A stretch of 64,000 nt of DNA from Crithidia fasciculata. Lineage: Eukaryota > Euglenozoa > Kinetoplastea > Trypanosomatida > Trypanosomatidae. Below, piece after piece: positions 19,118 to 30,003 of the stretch; the first letter of the stretch is position 1; every line of letters begins with the position of its first letter. Position numbers and translations under genes: made by a program. The DNA is taken from positions 837,001 through 901,000 of the forward strand of contig CM003429.1 of NCBI GenBank assembly GCA_000331325.2. The letters are read 5' to 3'. The notes under the pieces are model-generated. The model was not told where the DNA came from and did no database searches. It was given only the letters and a program-made list of their open reading frames with translations.

Positions 19118-19543
19118 ATGGCTGAGGAAACCGCCCGCGTTGAAGTCCCTGAGGTTGAGGAGCACGTCGTGGTCGATGTCGCCCCGGAAAGCCTGGAGGA
19201 TGCCGTCCGCATTGTGATCCAGAAGGCGCTGGAGGCCAACGGCCTCGTTCGCGGCCTCTCGGAGGTGGCCCGCGCGCTCGACTGCAAGACGGCGCACATG
19301 TGCATTCTTGCCGACGACTGCGAGGATGAGGAGTACAAGAAGCTCGTGACGGCCCTCGCCAAGCAGGGCAACATCGACCTCATCAACGTCGAGGAGCGCG
19401 AGAAGCTGGCCCAGTGGGCCGGCCTCGTGCGCCGCGATGTGGCCGGTGAGGTGACCAAGACCCTGAAGTGCTCCTCGGTCGCCATCCGCGACTTCGGCGA
19501 GCGCACCAAGGCCCTGGACTACCTGCTGTCGCAGCTCCACTAA
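19118..19543 (+). CDS. RPS12: 40S ribosomal protein eS12
   Basis: The 141-residue product (MAEETARVEVPEVEEHVVVD) carries the eS12 L7Ae-like fold: LEDAVRIVIQKALEANGLVRG, the EVARALDCKTAHMCILADDC block, and VTALAKQGNIDLINVEEREKLAQWAG. It ends CSSVAIRDFGE followed by an L-rich helix. The length agrees with the family (about 132 in human), with a short acidic N-terminal extension typical of eukaryotes. It is a component of the beak of the small subunit. The in-frame extension upstream (from 18914) is pyrimidine-derived and lies before the predicted splice acceptor, so it is excluded. Confidence 0.98.
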   Translation: MAEETARVEVPEVEEHVVVDVAPESLEDAVRIVIQKALEANGLVRGLSEVARALDCKTAHMCILADDCEDEEYKKLVTALAKQGNIDLINVEEREKLAQWAGLVRRDVAGEVTKTLKCSSVAIRDFGERTKALDYLLSQLH

Positions 19544-22376
19544 GCACCCCCCACCACACAGAGTGGAAGGCTCTTCCAAACCCTCCCTCCCGCCTTCTCC
19601 TGTGCTGCTCTTTTTCTACGAAGAAGGGCTGAAAGACAGAGAAGGTGGGAGGGCGGGAGCTACACCGGACGCCATCACGTTCTCCTCAAGGATTTCTGCG
19701 TTGTGCAAGGAAGCCGGAGATGTGAAGCTGGTGTGTGATAGGGCGTCGTTGCACGTGTGTGAAGGGCGAGAAAACACTTTTCCTCAATAAAAAAAGAGTC
19801 GAAACGGAAAGAAGACAGAACACATGTATGCGTTCTGAGTTGAGAGAGGGAGAGAGAAAAGGGAAAAGGATGGAAGGACGTGAAGGTTGGTGACGTTGGT
19901 GGCGGTGGTGGTGGGGGCGATCAGGAAGGGATGAAAGGCACCACCTCGTGTGGTGCTTTGAGTCTACTACCACACTCTCGCACCTTCCCACACTCACAAC
20001 AACACAACACCTGCCTTCCTCTTTTCTGATTCCCTCTCTCTTTCTTCTTCTTCTTTGCGGTGTTACGTCTTCCTATTTTGTTCCTCTCTTTTGTTTTCTG
20101 GTTGTGTATGTCTCCACATGGGCAGTGGCAACGAAATCACTTTTTTCTTCATTTCTAAGCGTTGATTTATCTTTACTTCCCCAAAACCAAACGAACAGAA
20201 AAAAATGAGAAGAGAGGCCTCTGTGGGCGTTTCCTTCGGAGAAAAAAAACGAAGCGGATGCCGCGGTGGTCGCTTTTCCTTAGTGGTACACGACGGCGTC
20301 TAAAGGCGTGTTCTCAGACTGAATAGGCGAGTCAAGGAGCGTGCTTGATAAAACTATAAAAGAAGAGGGGAAATGCGTCGAACGCGCTCATGCGTTAGTC
20401 AGTTTTCCTCTCCTCGACACGCTGACCATCTCACAATTTTTAGGCAGCAACCGCTGCCGCTGCATTTGGCCCCTGTTTCCTGTGCTTTTCATAATACACG
20501 AGAAAGAGCAAAAGGAAAAATCAGGGTGACGATGATCAAAGATAGTGCTCCCTTTTCAAAAACGATTTTCTCCCACTCATTAACTCTTTCATCTCGCTGC
20601 TCTTCTTCTTTGCGTTTGCATCTCTTGTCTCTCACCAGTGAAGCTGCACGACGCCGCACTTTACCGAGTCTGCGAGGAACCGTAAGATCCTTTTTCTTTT
20701 CTAGCGTCAAAATCTGATATTCCCAATCGCTCAACCGGTGCGGGCAAAGGCACGCGCCGCGTCACAAAGTCCAACTTCTCCCTTGGCTATAAAACTTCTC
20801 CCCACACTTCAGCTGTCTCTTTCGTCGCTTGCACGGGCTCATCTACAAGACGAACCGAAAGGCACGGCACTGTGGACCAAGTTTGCACTTTTTATACAGT
20901 AGACGAGCCTGACATTGCAGCAGCCCACAAGAATTTGAGATTAAAGAAACACAATTCACGCACACGCACGCGCATACGCACACGAACACACGGGGTGACG
21001 TTGCGGTGGTGTTCTGCCCTGGTTTTTCTTCGAATGCACTCCCGTTGTTGCCGGCGTGCGCAGACGTATCGTTGACGCTTCTCCGTCTTTCCTTTTGCTT
21101 TTTTTTTTTTGAATTTTCATTTACTGCCTGTGTGGCAGCCCCTTTCCGTGAACACACAGTCACAAAAAAACACACACACACACGGCCACAAACGCGCGCT
21201 TCTCTTCTTCCCTTTATTTTCTGTTGTTTTTTTCCTCATTGGGTTTAACTGAAGAAAGGACGAGAACAGAGAAAGGAAACAACAACAGCAACAAACAAAA
21301 AAGGTTGTTGGCAAGCACAGGCACTGTATCATATCCGTACTCTTTCGTCGTCTTCTTTCTTTTTTCTTTCATTGCTGCTCGGACACGAGCGGCCTGTCTT
21401 GTCTGCCTTCTGCTCTCTCTCTCTCTCTCTCTTTCCACCGAACATCCTTTTTCGTTTCTCTACAGCCTCGTTTTTTTTTTCTTCTTGTTTACTCGACGGA
21501 TCAACAAAAAGACAAAAAAAAAAGAAGGGCAGAGAAGCAGCGGCTGTACTATCTACAAGTCTCTACTTCTTGAGTCTCCACGATTTTGATTTTTGTGCAG
21601 GTTGTGCGTCGCTGCGTTCTCCTTTTCCTATCCTTCGCCATCGAACATTGAAAGTACGCACACAAAACGGTCAACGTAGAATTCTTTTTTCTTTCAAATA
21701 GCGCAAGACGCGTCGCGTTGTGCGTGTTGATAGGATTGAGTGTGAGATAATACAAAAAAGAAAAGCAAGAAAACGTGTAATTAAAACCAAAAGACGTTAT
21801 TAATACATTCACCCAGCTCCTTTTTTTTCTTTTTTTTTCTTTACATTTTTGACTCCGAGCTGTTTTGTGGAGACGCGTGTGTGCGTCCGTTGTCAACTTT
21901 TTTTCTGGTGTGTGCGCCTCTCTCTCTTTCTCTTTCTATTTTCCTCCTTCACTTTCTTCACTTCTTTGTCGGACTTCGCAGTCATCCACTCCTCGTTGTT
22001 TACGAGTCAACGCAGAGTTTTTTCTGTTCTACTTCCCCCTTTCTTTCTGAATCAATTTGCTTCTCTCCCTTACCTCCTCGCGCTTTTGGGTTTCTCCTCC
22101 TTGTGTGCGTGTGCGTGTGTTTGCATCGTTGACGTCTCGTCGCTCTTGAGGCAACGGAAGAGCAAGAAGATTGAAGGAAAGAGCAACCCAGCTTATTTGA
22201 TAAGGGGAAGATTTCAGTGGCCCAACGCTGTCTTTTTTGATTTCCTTCTCCTCTGCTCCCCCACTTTTTTGTTGCTACGCTCTCCCGCAGCTTTTCGTAC
22301 GCAGTGCGACCCTCTGCTTGTCTTATTTCAATTTTTTTTCTGTTTGTTTGTGTAGTGCTCTCTTGTAGACCCTATC
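19544..22376 (+). other. 2.8 kb spacer without a recognisable gene
   Basis: This is the longest spacer. It holds many alternating T-rich, CT-rich and A-rich tracts, including (CT)n at 21413-21432. ORFs inside (for example 21224-21589 and 21849-22355) encode only F/L/S or K/R-rich low complexity, typical of UTR. For the next gene, acceptors at 22289-22290 (after CTCCCGCAG) or 22354-22355 (after a T-run) fit best. No tRNA, rRNA or repeat family is recognised. It is either an unusually long eS12 3' UTR or hides a noncoding RNA. Confidence 0.45.
21413..21432 (+). repeat. (CT)n microsatellite
   Basis: Ten uninterrupted CT units within the spacer after eS12. It may serve as a polypyrimidine tract. 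Confidence 0.85.
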
Positions 22377-25300
22377 ATGCCCAGCCACGGAAGAAGACGC
22401 CGCGACTCGTGGTCGGAGGACGAGGGGCCGTCTATATCGGGCCGCAACACCGCAGCGAACGCGGTTGACTCGCAGGGCACGCAGGGCGACGGGCACGCCG
22501 CGCCAGGGCCCTCTCCTACCAACAGTAAGACTGGCGGGGGCTGGAGTGTGGGGCCCTTCCACGCCTACTTCCCCACGCACGAGGATCAGGCGCTCCGCGG
22601 CCGCGCCGCTGTGTTCCAGGGGAGTCCCAACGAGCGAGGCAGCAGCACAGCCACGCCAGAGACGAGCATCGCCGCTGTCAGCCGGTACAGTCTGCCCACC
22701 TCCGGCGCCAACGGTGCCGCTGGCGTGGGAGAAAGCGACCAGCAGCTGCATGCAGGAGAGGAGGGCGAGGTGCCGGCGAGGGACTGCTACTTCCCACCCG
22801 ACCAAGACAACGGCGACGATGACAAGGACACCTTCGTTGACAAGGGCAGTGCCGCGGCGCTGGATGTGCCCGCTGAACACGCCTCCGCCTTCGCCGTCGG
22901 TGGCGGTGGGGCAGCAGCAGCAGCAGCAGCAGCAACGTCCGGATCTGTGGCAGCAACCAACATGGGTGCGGCCATGACGTCTGTGAAGCGAACGGGCAAG
23001 GTACGCCCCGCCGTCACGGCGCACGGCCCTCCGTCGTCGGTAATTGTGAGCGGTGGCGGTGGTGTCTCGTCGACACCTACTGTGGTCACCTCCGGCCTGC
23101 GCTTCGGCAGCGGCGGCACGACTGGCACGCCGAGCCCTAGTGGCTCGTACGCGATGGCCGCTGCATCAGGCGGAGGGAGCGGTGGCAACACCGGTGTTGC
23201 GGCCTTCTCCTCTCTTACTCCAGCTTCCACAGCGGCGTACACCACAGCAGGGAACACTGCCGCGACAAGCGGTACAGGTGCCAGAGAGGGTGCGAACGCC
23301 TTGGCAGCACCCACTACGGTGGCGGTGAGCAGCAGCGGGGCGGCCGGCCAGGCGACCCGTCTCTCCACCTCCGCGGGTGCCTCGCCGCAGCAACACGCCA
23401 CCGCCACGACAAACAATAACACCACCCCACTGCGTCGCGGCGCGCCTGGCAAGTCTGGCACGAACAACCCTACGAACGCCCCGCAGTACTCCCGCCTGAA
23501 CTCGAGCGAGGCCGCCCCTGGCGTGGTGTATCGCGCCACTCTGGCGGTGCGAGCCATGGCCATGGACCCCGAGCAGCCGGTGCTGTGGGCCGCCGTCGGG
23601 GACGATCCGATCGCTGCTCTCCGCATCGACAGCGGCGAACTCACGCACTCGAAATCGGTGAAGGACATCGAGCAGGTGCACTGCATGGCGGTGGTGCGCA
23701 TCGCCGAGGAGAGCGGCACCACCTTCAAGTCGGCCTCCGCGTCACCGCGCGGGGCGTCGAGCACGCCGAAGATGACGACCCCCAAGACGGGGCGTCGTGG
23801 CAAGAAGAGCGGGCGGCGCAGCACGTCCACCCGCAAGTCGGGCCGCCCCGGCTCCGGCACGGGCGGGCTGCTCACAATCAAGAACGCCGACGCCGACCGA
23901 GACGGCGACAGCGACAGCGACGACGATGGCAACGGACAGCCCGGCAGCCCCGTTGGCGGGCGTGACCGGCCACGCTTCTCCAACTACCTGTGGTGTGGCT
24001 TGAGCCGTGGGCACATGGCGGTGGTGAACATGGCCACCCTCGAGTACCAGGTCATCCACAACGCCCACATGCAGACGGTGAACCGGATATGGTACTGGGA
24101 GGCGCGCAACAAGGTGTGGTCGGCGGGCCGCGAGAAGGGCGTCCACGTCTGGGACCCGCAGCGGCGCGTCATCTTGAAGAAGCGCAACATTGCCGCGATC
24201 TTGACGGACGCCACCTACGCGGATGGCGTGGATAAGGTCTTCGCCGTCGCCGGGGACCCCTGCGTGCGCGTCTTCGAGCCTGGTGGTGAGAACGTGAATG
24301 TGCCGAAGGGGCAGGAGAACCGCATCAAGATGAAGTCCGACGCCTCCGTCATTGCGTACCACCGCAACTCCGGCCTCGTCTGGGTCGGGCTGGCGCGTGG
24401 CAGTGTGCTGATGAGCCCCGTGTCGATGGACGTGGAGCGGACGCTGCCCTTCACCTTTAGCGCTATTCTCTTCCAAGGCGAGCACGCCATCCTCGCCGGG
24501 CAGGAGTCGCCAAATGGGGAGAACCGGCTGATGGTGCTCGACCTCTCCAACCCGCGCGACCCCTACGTGCTGGCCTACACGAAGTTTGCAAATCCACTGC
24601 AGCTCGGCATCCACGTCATCCCACACACCCGCTTCGCCATCGTTGCGCAGGACGACCCAAAGAAGGGCATCGTCGTCGTTATCTTTGTGCACACCGGCAC
24701 GGCGACACTGACGCACGCCGTTACGCCCGTTAGCCGCTACCCCGAACAGCGCACGGAGCGGGTGATTCGCGGCCCAACAGCCGCCAGCGCTTTCCCCGCC
24801 GCACAGCAGCAGCTTGCTCTCACGTCCCCCGACGCGACCGAGGCAGCTGGTGCCCTCGCCGGACACGCCAGTCCCCACTACGTCAACCCTTCCACCAACA
24901 ACAACGGCGCCGCAACGACTAACAACAACCACAACGGCACTGTGGTGATGGTAGACCGCACCTCGCTGCACCGGGCGGCGGTCGTGAAGTGTGCCCCGGA
25001 GCCGCGCGCCGACCGCAAGTTCAACGTGGAGGCGGATCACTCCACTCTGGTAGAGGCGATCGGGCCGGAGGCGCAGGAGATTAAGAGTGCGCTGAAGCAT
25101 CTGGTGAAGACGACAGACGAGGTGCGGCAGTCCCTCGTGCAGCAGCGCTCCGCAGAGGCGACGCTGGCCGACTTCAGCCGCCTCCTGCGCAGCCGCCAGC
25201 AGTGGCTCATGGAGCAGGGCCCCATCACCCATCTCCCCGTTCTCCCACCCGCCGTCGCGGAGACGATCAACCGCGACTACGTCACCCCGGAAGGCAAGAC

Positions 25301-28025
25301 GATCGCGACGGCGGTCGAGCAGCTGCAGCAGATGTACGCCAAGGTGCAGCTCAAGCTCCAGCAGCACCAGCAGCAGCAACAACAGCAGCAGCGCCAGTCC
25401 CCGAACTCGGCGCTCCTCACGGTCAACAGCCCCACGGCAGCCGCTCGTCTGTCCCCCTCCTTCTCCAGTCCCCTCGCGCCGGGCTACATGAGCGGTGGTG
25501 GTGGTGGTCCGTCCGACAGCAGCGGGCTGACCCGCCCGAGCGCGAATGACGAGCGCCGCGCGCCATCTTTTCCGGACGCGGACGCAGGCAGCAGCAACAA
25601 CGTGAACAACAACACCCTGCCCTGCTACCCCAGCGTCCCACCATTAGGCGGTGGTGGCGGCAACGACGCGACGCTGCCGATGTGGGCCTCGCAGCTCGCG
25701 GCAACGCTTCAGCGCGAACGTGTTCTGCACGAGCAGCAGCTGGGTGCCCTGCAGCTGAAGATGGAGCGGCTCACCGAGCGCAACGCGGCGCTGTCGAACG
25801 CCTTTGCCCGTGTGCAGGCCCACGTCGCCGCCCTCGGCCAGCAGAGCCTCTGCGCGCTAGAGCTGGACTCCGCGGACAGCACCACGGTGGTCGACCCGGA
25901 TGAGCTGGGCGGTGTGGCGCAGCGCCACGCCCTGCCGCTGCTCTCGTCGCAGCACGAAGCCGCCGTCGCCCTCTTTGCCCAGCTGGGCCGCGGGAAGTAT
26001 CACAAGCCAAAGTACGTGCGTCACTCCACCGAGGTGCTGGTGCGGGCCGTGGATGAGGTGGTGCGGCTGACGACGGTGAAGAGCTCGCGGAGCCGCGAGC
26101 GTGACGCGCTGGGCGGGACAGCCGTGATGCACCACTCGAGCTCTGTCGTGCTGGGCAGCGCGGTTGCCGCTGCCGCTGCCGCCTCGGCTACCGGAGATGA
26201 TGTGGTGGAGAGCAGTGACCCCCTTCACTCCCTCTCGCAGGCGCCACGCTACCGCGGCACGCCATCGCCAGCCCCAACCTCACCACTGGCTGGCTTTCAG
26301 GCACGAGCACCACAAGACTTGTCTGGCGTTGTCAGCGGTGCGGGCGTGGGGCAGCACCTGCACCAGCACTCGTCATCCGGCGCGTTGCAGGGCGGCATCG
26401 GTGGTGCTGCAGCGGACCGCATGGCACTGCTCGACCTTCCCGTCTCCTCGTTTCGCGGTCTTTCGTCCATCGCCGAGGCGGAGCTGTACAACCTGCGCAC
26501 CCTCAACGAGGAGGTGGCCTCCTTCTGGGCACGTCTGCAGAACACCGCATCGGAGAGCGACACGAACGCTAATGCTGCTGCTGCAATGCCGGTGAGTCAG
26601 GAGCAGCCGACAGAGAGCAGCCTAGCGCTTCTCTCCTTGGCGCCAAAGGACGTTGGCGCGTCGCCGGCGCTGCTGCACCTCATGGCATCCCGCGTGCTGC
26701 AGTCGGTCTGCTGGGCTGAGTGTGCGCAGACGGTGCTGCGTGAGCTGACGAGTGCCAGCGGTCTGGAGAACCCCTTCGTCGCGGGTGGCGTGCACAACGC
26801 GTTGGTGTCGGCGCGTACCATCGGCACCGGCCTCGGCGGCGTCGCCTGTGGTGACAACCAAGATGAGTGGTGGCGGCAGGGGCCGCTGCAGGTGCTCGAC
26901 TACGAGTCTGCGCAGGAGCGTGTTGACATACTGCACAGTGTCAGTCAACTGCGCTCCTCGGGTGGGATGGAGCTGGTAAACACGTCGCGTATTCGCGAGA
27001 CGCTGCTGGCGCGGTGCCTTGCCTCGAAGGAGTGCACGCTGGCGCTGAAGGAGAGCACGTTCCATCTGCACCGCCTGCCTGGTGCGCTGTGGTGGTCGCA
27101 GTCCTCACTGCGCCACCTCTTCAACTTGTTGGAGAGCGCGGACGAGATGCTCATAGCCACTGCTGGTGGCGGCTCATCATCGGCTGTGGAGGCTGCGATC
27201 GCGGCGGCAGGCAAAAACGGCAGCGTGCCGCACAAGACAGGCCCGCCTCCGTCGCAGGCAGATGTCGCCACCCGCACCGCCTCTGCTGTTGGCGTCGCCA
27301 TGACGCACTGGGCCCTCTTCCTCATCAACCTGCGTGCGGACCTGCTGGCAGTGCACTACGCCACGCGTCTCTTCCACGCTTGGTGCTGGGGCTCTGTCCA
27401 GTCGCCGCCGCCTCTCCCTGCGGCACCGTCAGCCGCGAAGCCAGCGCGTGCAGCCACCAACGCCGCCCAACCTTCGCAGAAGGCGGCGACAGACGAGGTG
27501 ATTGCGCCTGCCGTGCCGCTCGCCGACGCAGCAATGGGTCTCACGTCGAAAGGGAAGCTGTTGCTGCTCTACATGCAGTGGTGCTTTCCCGCCTTTGGAT
27601 CTGCCAGCGACGTCTCCGTCGGCACCGGCAGTGGCGGTGGCAACGGTGGGGCGGCTGCCTCTCTGCAAGGTGCCCCCAACTCCGCCAGCGCCACCGTCAA
27701 CATGCCCCTCCTTTTCACCGGCGATGGGGAAAACGACGTGGCCGCCGCCGTGACGGTGCAGCGCAGCACGGCAGAGTGCTCGGCGATGCTGGCCGACGTC
27801 GTCGTGCTCACCGCGCAGCTGCTGCGGCGGGTGGAGCTGCTGCTGTCCTACTGCCACGCCATCCGCGGCCACGCGCTGACGGCGCTGGAGGGCAGCGGGG
27901 ATGCGGCGGTGGCGCGTGTGGCGACGTTTATGGGGCCGCCAGGCTCCGCTGACGTCGAGGCTCGTTTGCCGACGGAGCAGGAGAGGGCCTTCCTCAGGAG
28001 TGAGCCGAGGCAGGTGGCGCTCTGA
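22377..28025 (+). CDS. Giant WD40/beta-propeller-like protein with low-complexity and coiled-coil regions (1,882 aa)
   Basis: No named family is recognised. Residues 1-385 are Gly/Ala/Ser/Thr-rich disorder after a charged start (MPSHGRRRRDSWSEDEGPS). From about 385 to 810 is a beta-propeller-like region. It contains VLWAAVGDDPIAALRIDSG, YLWCGLSRGHMAVVNM, NRIWYWEARNKVWSAGREKG then VHVWDP, GLVWVGLARGSVLMS, and HVIPHTRFAIVAQDD. These are WD-type repeats, interrupted by a basic low-complexity insert (about 455-520). Helical segments follow, with poly-Gln (about 995-1010) and a coiled coil near LHEQQLGALQLKMERLTERN (about 1120-1145). The C-terminal 480 residues look like a folded helical domain (for example SRVLQSVCWAECAQTVLREL). 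There are no membrane segments. Size and layout suggest a scaffold, possibly cytoskeletal. ATG 22377 is the first ATG after either candidate acceptor. Confidence 0.85.
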   Translation: MPSHGRRRRDSWSEDEGPSISGRNTAANAVDSQGTQGDGHAAPGPSPTNSKTGGGWSVGPFHAYFPTHEDQALRGRAAVFQGSPNERGSSTATPETSIAAVSRYSLPTSGANGAAGVGESDQQLHAGEEGEVPARDCYFPPDQDNGDDDKDTFVDKGSAAALDVPAEHASAFAVGGGGAAAAAAAATSGSVAATNMGAAMTSVKRTGKVRPAVTAHGPPSSVIVSGGGGVSSTPTVVTSGLRFGSGGTTGTPSPSGSYAMAAASGGGSGGNTGVAAFSSLTPASTAAYTTAGNTAATSGTGAREGANALAAPTTVAVSSSGAAGQATRLSTSAGASPQQHATATTNNNTTPLRRGAPGKSGTNNPTNAPQYSRLNSSEAAPGVVYRATLAVRAMAMDPEQPVLWAAVGDDPIAALRIDSGELTHSKSVKDIEQVHCMAVVRIAEESGTTFKSASASPRGASSTPKMTTPKTGRRGKKSGRRSTSTRKSGRPGSGTGGLLTIKNADADRDGDSDSDDDGNGQPGSPVGGRDRPRFSNYLWCGLSRGHMAVVNMATLEYQVIHNAHMQTVNRIWYWEARNKVWSAGREKGVHVWDPQRRVILKKRNIAAILTDATYADGVDKVFAVAGDPCVRVFEPGGENVNVPKGQENRIKMKSDASVIAYHRNSGLVWVGLARGSVLMSPVSMDVERTLPFTFSAILFQGEHAILAGQESPNGENRLMVLDLSNPRDPYVLAYTKFANPLQLGIHVIPHTRFAIVAQDDPKKGIVVVIFVHTGTATLTHAVTPVSRYPEQRTERVIRGPTAASAFPAAQQQLALTSPDATEAAGALAGHASPHYVNPSTNNNGAATTNNNHNGTVVMVDRTSLHRAAVVKCAPEPRADRKFNVEADHSTLVEAIGPEAQEIKSALKHLVKTTDEVRQSLVQQRSAEATLADFSRLLRSRQQWLMEQGPITHLPVLPPAVAETINRDYVTPEGKTIATAVEQLQQMYAKVQLKLQQHQQQQQQQQRQSPNSALLTVNSPTAAARLSPSFSSPLAPGYMSGGGGGPSDSSGLTRPSANDERRAPSFPDADAGSSNNVNNNTLPCYPSVPPLGGGGGNDATLPMWASQLAATLQRERVLHEQQLGALQLKMERLTERNAALSNAFARVQAHVAALGQQSLCALELDSADSTTVVDPDELGGVAQRHALPLLSSQHEAAVALFAQLGRGKYHKPKYVRHSTEVLVRAVDEVVRLTTVKSSRSRERDALGGTAVMHHSSSVVLGSAVAAAAAASATGDDVVESSDPLHSLSQAPRYRGTPSPAPTSPLAGFQARAPQDLSGVVSGAGVGQHLHQHSSSGALQGGIGGAAADRMALLDLPVSSFRGLSSIAEAELYNLRTLNEEVASFWARLQNTASESDTNANAAAAMPVSQEQPTESSLALLSLAPKDVGASPALLHLMASRVLQSVCWAECAQTVLRELTSASGLENPFVAGGVHNALVSARTIGTGLGGVACGDNQDEWWRQGPLQVLDYESAQERVDILHSVSQLRSSGGMELVNTSRIRETLLARCLASKECTLALKESTFHLHRLPGALWWSQSSLRHLFNLLESADEMLIATAGGGSSSAVEAAIAAAGKNGSVPHKTGPPPSQADVATRTASAVGVAMTHWALFLINLRADLLAVHYATRLFHAWCWGSVQSPPPLPAAPSAAKPARAATNAAQPSQKAATDEVIAPAVPLADAAMGLTSKGKLLLLYMQWCFPAFGSASDVSVGTGSGGGNGGAAASLQGAPNSASATVNMPLLFTGDGENDVAAAVTVQRSTAECSAMLADVVVLTAQLLRRVELLLSYCHAIRGHALTALEGSGDAAVARVATFMGPPGSADVEARLPTEQERAFLRSEPRQVAL

Positions 28026-29016
28026 ACCACTGATTCTCGCTAGCGGGACTTCACCTGAACATCGGGCAGGCACTTCGAAGCCGTCGTCTTTGGCAGCCTT
28101 GTAGCTGCGTGTGCTTTTTCTGCCTGGTGCTTCTCCTAGCCTCTTGGGCAAACATTTTTTTTTTTCTTCCTCATCAGCGCTACGCCTTTTTTCCTTGTTC
28201 TTCTCGTCAGAGCTGATCGAACGTGCTCCTTTTTTTTTTGTTGGAGAGTAGGTTATGCACTGACGACTGCTGCGTTGCTCATCGAAACCCTTCTCACGCG
28301 GAAAGGGTGGGAGAAGAAGCAGAAGCAACCTCTCTTTAATTCTGTATCGTCTCGTTCTTACTCCACACTTCTACACTGCACTCTCTGTGTTCCACTGAAG
28401 GTCAACAATAAAACAAACAAAAAAAAAACAGTTGTTTTACTCTCGCGAACTTAAAGGTGTGGACCTTGTTTGCGTGCCCGTTGAATCCATTATTGGGCTC
28501 TGAAGATGCTCCGCATTTGTATCTCGCACGTCTTTTGTGGACGCAATTGATGACGAGGCAGCGTACCTTAAGCTGCCGGCCCCACGCTGTTGGTCTTTGT
28601 AAAGGGCAGTTGGAGGCTGGAGGAGCGGTGCTTCTGCGTGTCGCTCGGCATGCTCCACGGTTTGTCCTTCTGGCTACGCAAAGGAAGCAAGTTGCTACTT
28701 TCTTTCTCTTTCTATGTGTTATTTGAAACGCAACCATTTGAGCGCAAACGTGCTGTTTTTCGCAGCATCTTTTGATCAAACTTGCTTTTCAACTCCCCTT
28801 TTTCCGCGTCCTCTTGCTTGTTTTTCTTTTCCTTAATTGGAAGGCAACTCCTCTCCTCCATTTTGTGCTGCGAACGTGTCCTGCTTTTCTTTTCACCTTT
28901 CGCCTCGTACCTCTCCGTGCATCGCTCGCTGGGACAGCACCGCGCATTTTGCTCTCCCTCTCGTTAAAAAAGAAAAAAAGGAGGAAAAAGCACCTTATCG
29001 TGGTGGTTCGTCAGCG
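28026..29016 (+). other. Spacer with predicted SL acceptors
   Basis: T-rich tracts lie at 28150-28170, 28232-28241 and 28785-28835. Candidate acceptors are AG at 28842-28843 and ACAG at 28933-28936. The final 50 bases before the next ATG are A-rich. No upstream ATG follows the second acceptor, and no gene is seen. Confidence 0.45.
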
Positions 29017-30003
29017 ATGAGCATTCCGGCGCTGCTCAGGTCGACAATTGATTTGCGCGACTACCCCGACTACGCCGGCTGCGCTCGCGCCAACGCGTAC
29101 CCGGGTGCGACGCTGTGCGAGTACTACGCCGCGAGTGGCATCCGCGTTGCCGCCCCACTCGGCTACGCCGCCTCGGTGCTCTACTTTTATCTCTACCTCC
29201 GCCCCGGGCTGTCCTTCGCCGACCGCCAGCTCGTGAAGCTGCACCACTACTTCTTTCCCAGCGCGGGCTACAGCACCCCGCTCGGGGTGGTGGGCGGCGT
29301 CGGCATCGGGCTGTACCGGTGTGCGCAGGACCTGGCTCCTGCTGGCTTGCAGGCAACAACCAAGATGGAGAAGGCGGATGCGTTGATGGTGGCGGCGCAG
29401 CTCGCCCAGCGCCGCGAGGCTGCCGAGAAGACGCTGCGGGCGGAGCAGTCCTTCGCCTCGACAGCGCTGGTTGCGCTGCACGTGCAGGCTGACCCAGTCA
29501 AGGAGGAGCTGCAGCGACTGGGGCTGGGTGAGGAGGCGATGTCGTGGGAGTCCCTGCTCGTGCCGCATGGCGTGCTGTGGACAGCGGCGCACTCGACAGT
29601 GCACGACCCAGCACGCTACAAGGATTATCACGGGCCTGTCGTTGCCAACATAGCCCCCGCAAAGTCCTCTTCGTCGTCGTCTGCTTCACCAGAAATGCTG
29701 AAGGCAGCACCGTCATCGACGCCTGCGTCAGCGCCGCCCACCGCGACGTCATCAACGGCGTCGTTAACGAAACTGCAAACAGACGCGCTGGTGAGCAAGG
29801 TGGCGACGCTGCGCACCTCAACGGAGGAGGATCGGTGGATGTCTTCTGCCGGACGCTACAGCGCTTACGGCATTACTGTAATGCTGCTGGCATGGAACAG
29901 CGGCAATGCGCTGTTTCGGTTGGGCATGGGCCTCGGGCTTGGCGTCACGGTGGGCGGGATGATCTCCGCGACGCGACTTGACCAGATGTTTGTCCACATG
30001 TGA
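29017..30003 (+). CDS. Putative membrane protein of unknown function (328 aa)
   Basis: No family is recognised. Hydrophobic segments lie at about residues 48-66 (VAAPLGYAASVLYFYLYLRP), 84-102 (YSTPLGVVGGVGIGLYRCA) and near the C-terminus, about 282-318 (YGITVMLLAWNSGNALFRLG then MGLGLGVTVGGMISA). The final Gly-rich segment resembles a helix-packing membrane hairpin. Between them lies a helical, Ala/Glu-rich soluble region (about 110-220) and a Ser/Thr/Pro linker. The N-terminus (MSIPALLRSTIDLRDYPDY) lacks a clear signal peptide. A mitochondrial or peroxisomal membrane location is plausible but unproven. ATG 29017 is chosen because the open frame upstream to 28837 has UTR composition and no ATG. 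Confidence 0.78.
   Translation: MSIPALLRSTIDLRDYPDYAGCARANAYPGATLCEYYAASGIRVAAPLGYAASVLYFYLYLRPGLSFADRQLVKLHHYFFPSAGYSTPLGVVGGVGIGLYRCAQDLAPAGLQATTKMEKADALMVAAQLAQRREAAEKTLRAEQSFASTALVALHVQADPVKEELQRLGLGEEAMSWESLLVPHGVLWTAAHSTVHDPARYKDYHGPVVANIAPAKSSSSSSASPEMLKAAPSSTPASAPPTATSSTASLTKLQTDALVSKVATLRTSTEEDRWMSSAGRYSAYGITVMLLAWNSGNALFRLGMGLGLGVTVGGMISATRLDQMFVHM

Noticed and set aside
21849-22355. 168-codon + ORF before the giant WD40-like gene
   Set aside because: It does not start with ATG and is made of pyrimidine-tract codons (F/S/L), typical of UTR.
28837-29016. In-frame extension of the 328-residue membrane protein
   Set aside because: There is no ATG at its start, and the translation comes from pyrimidine and A-rich UTR sequence.
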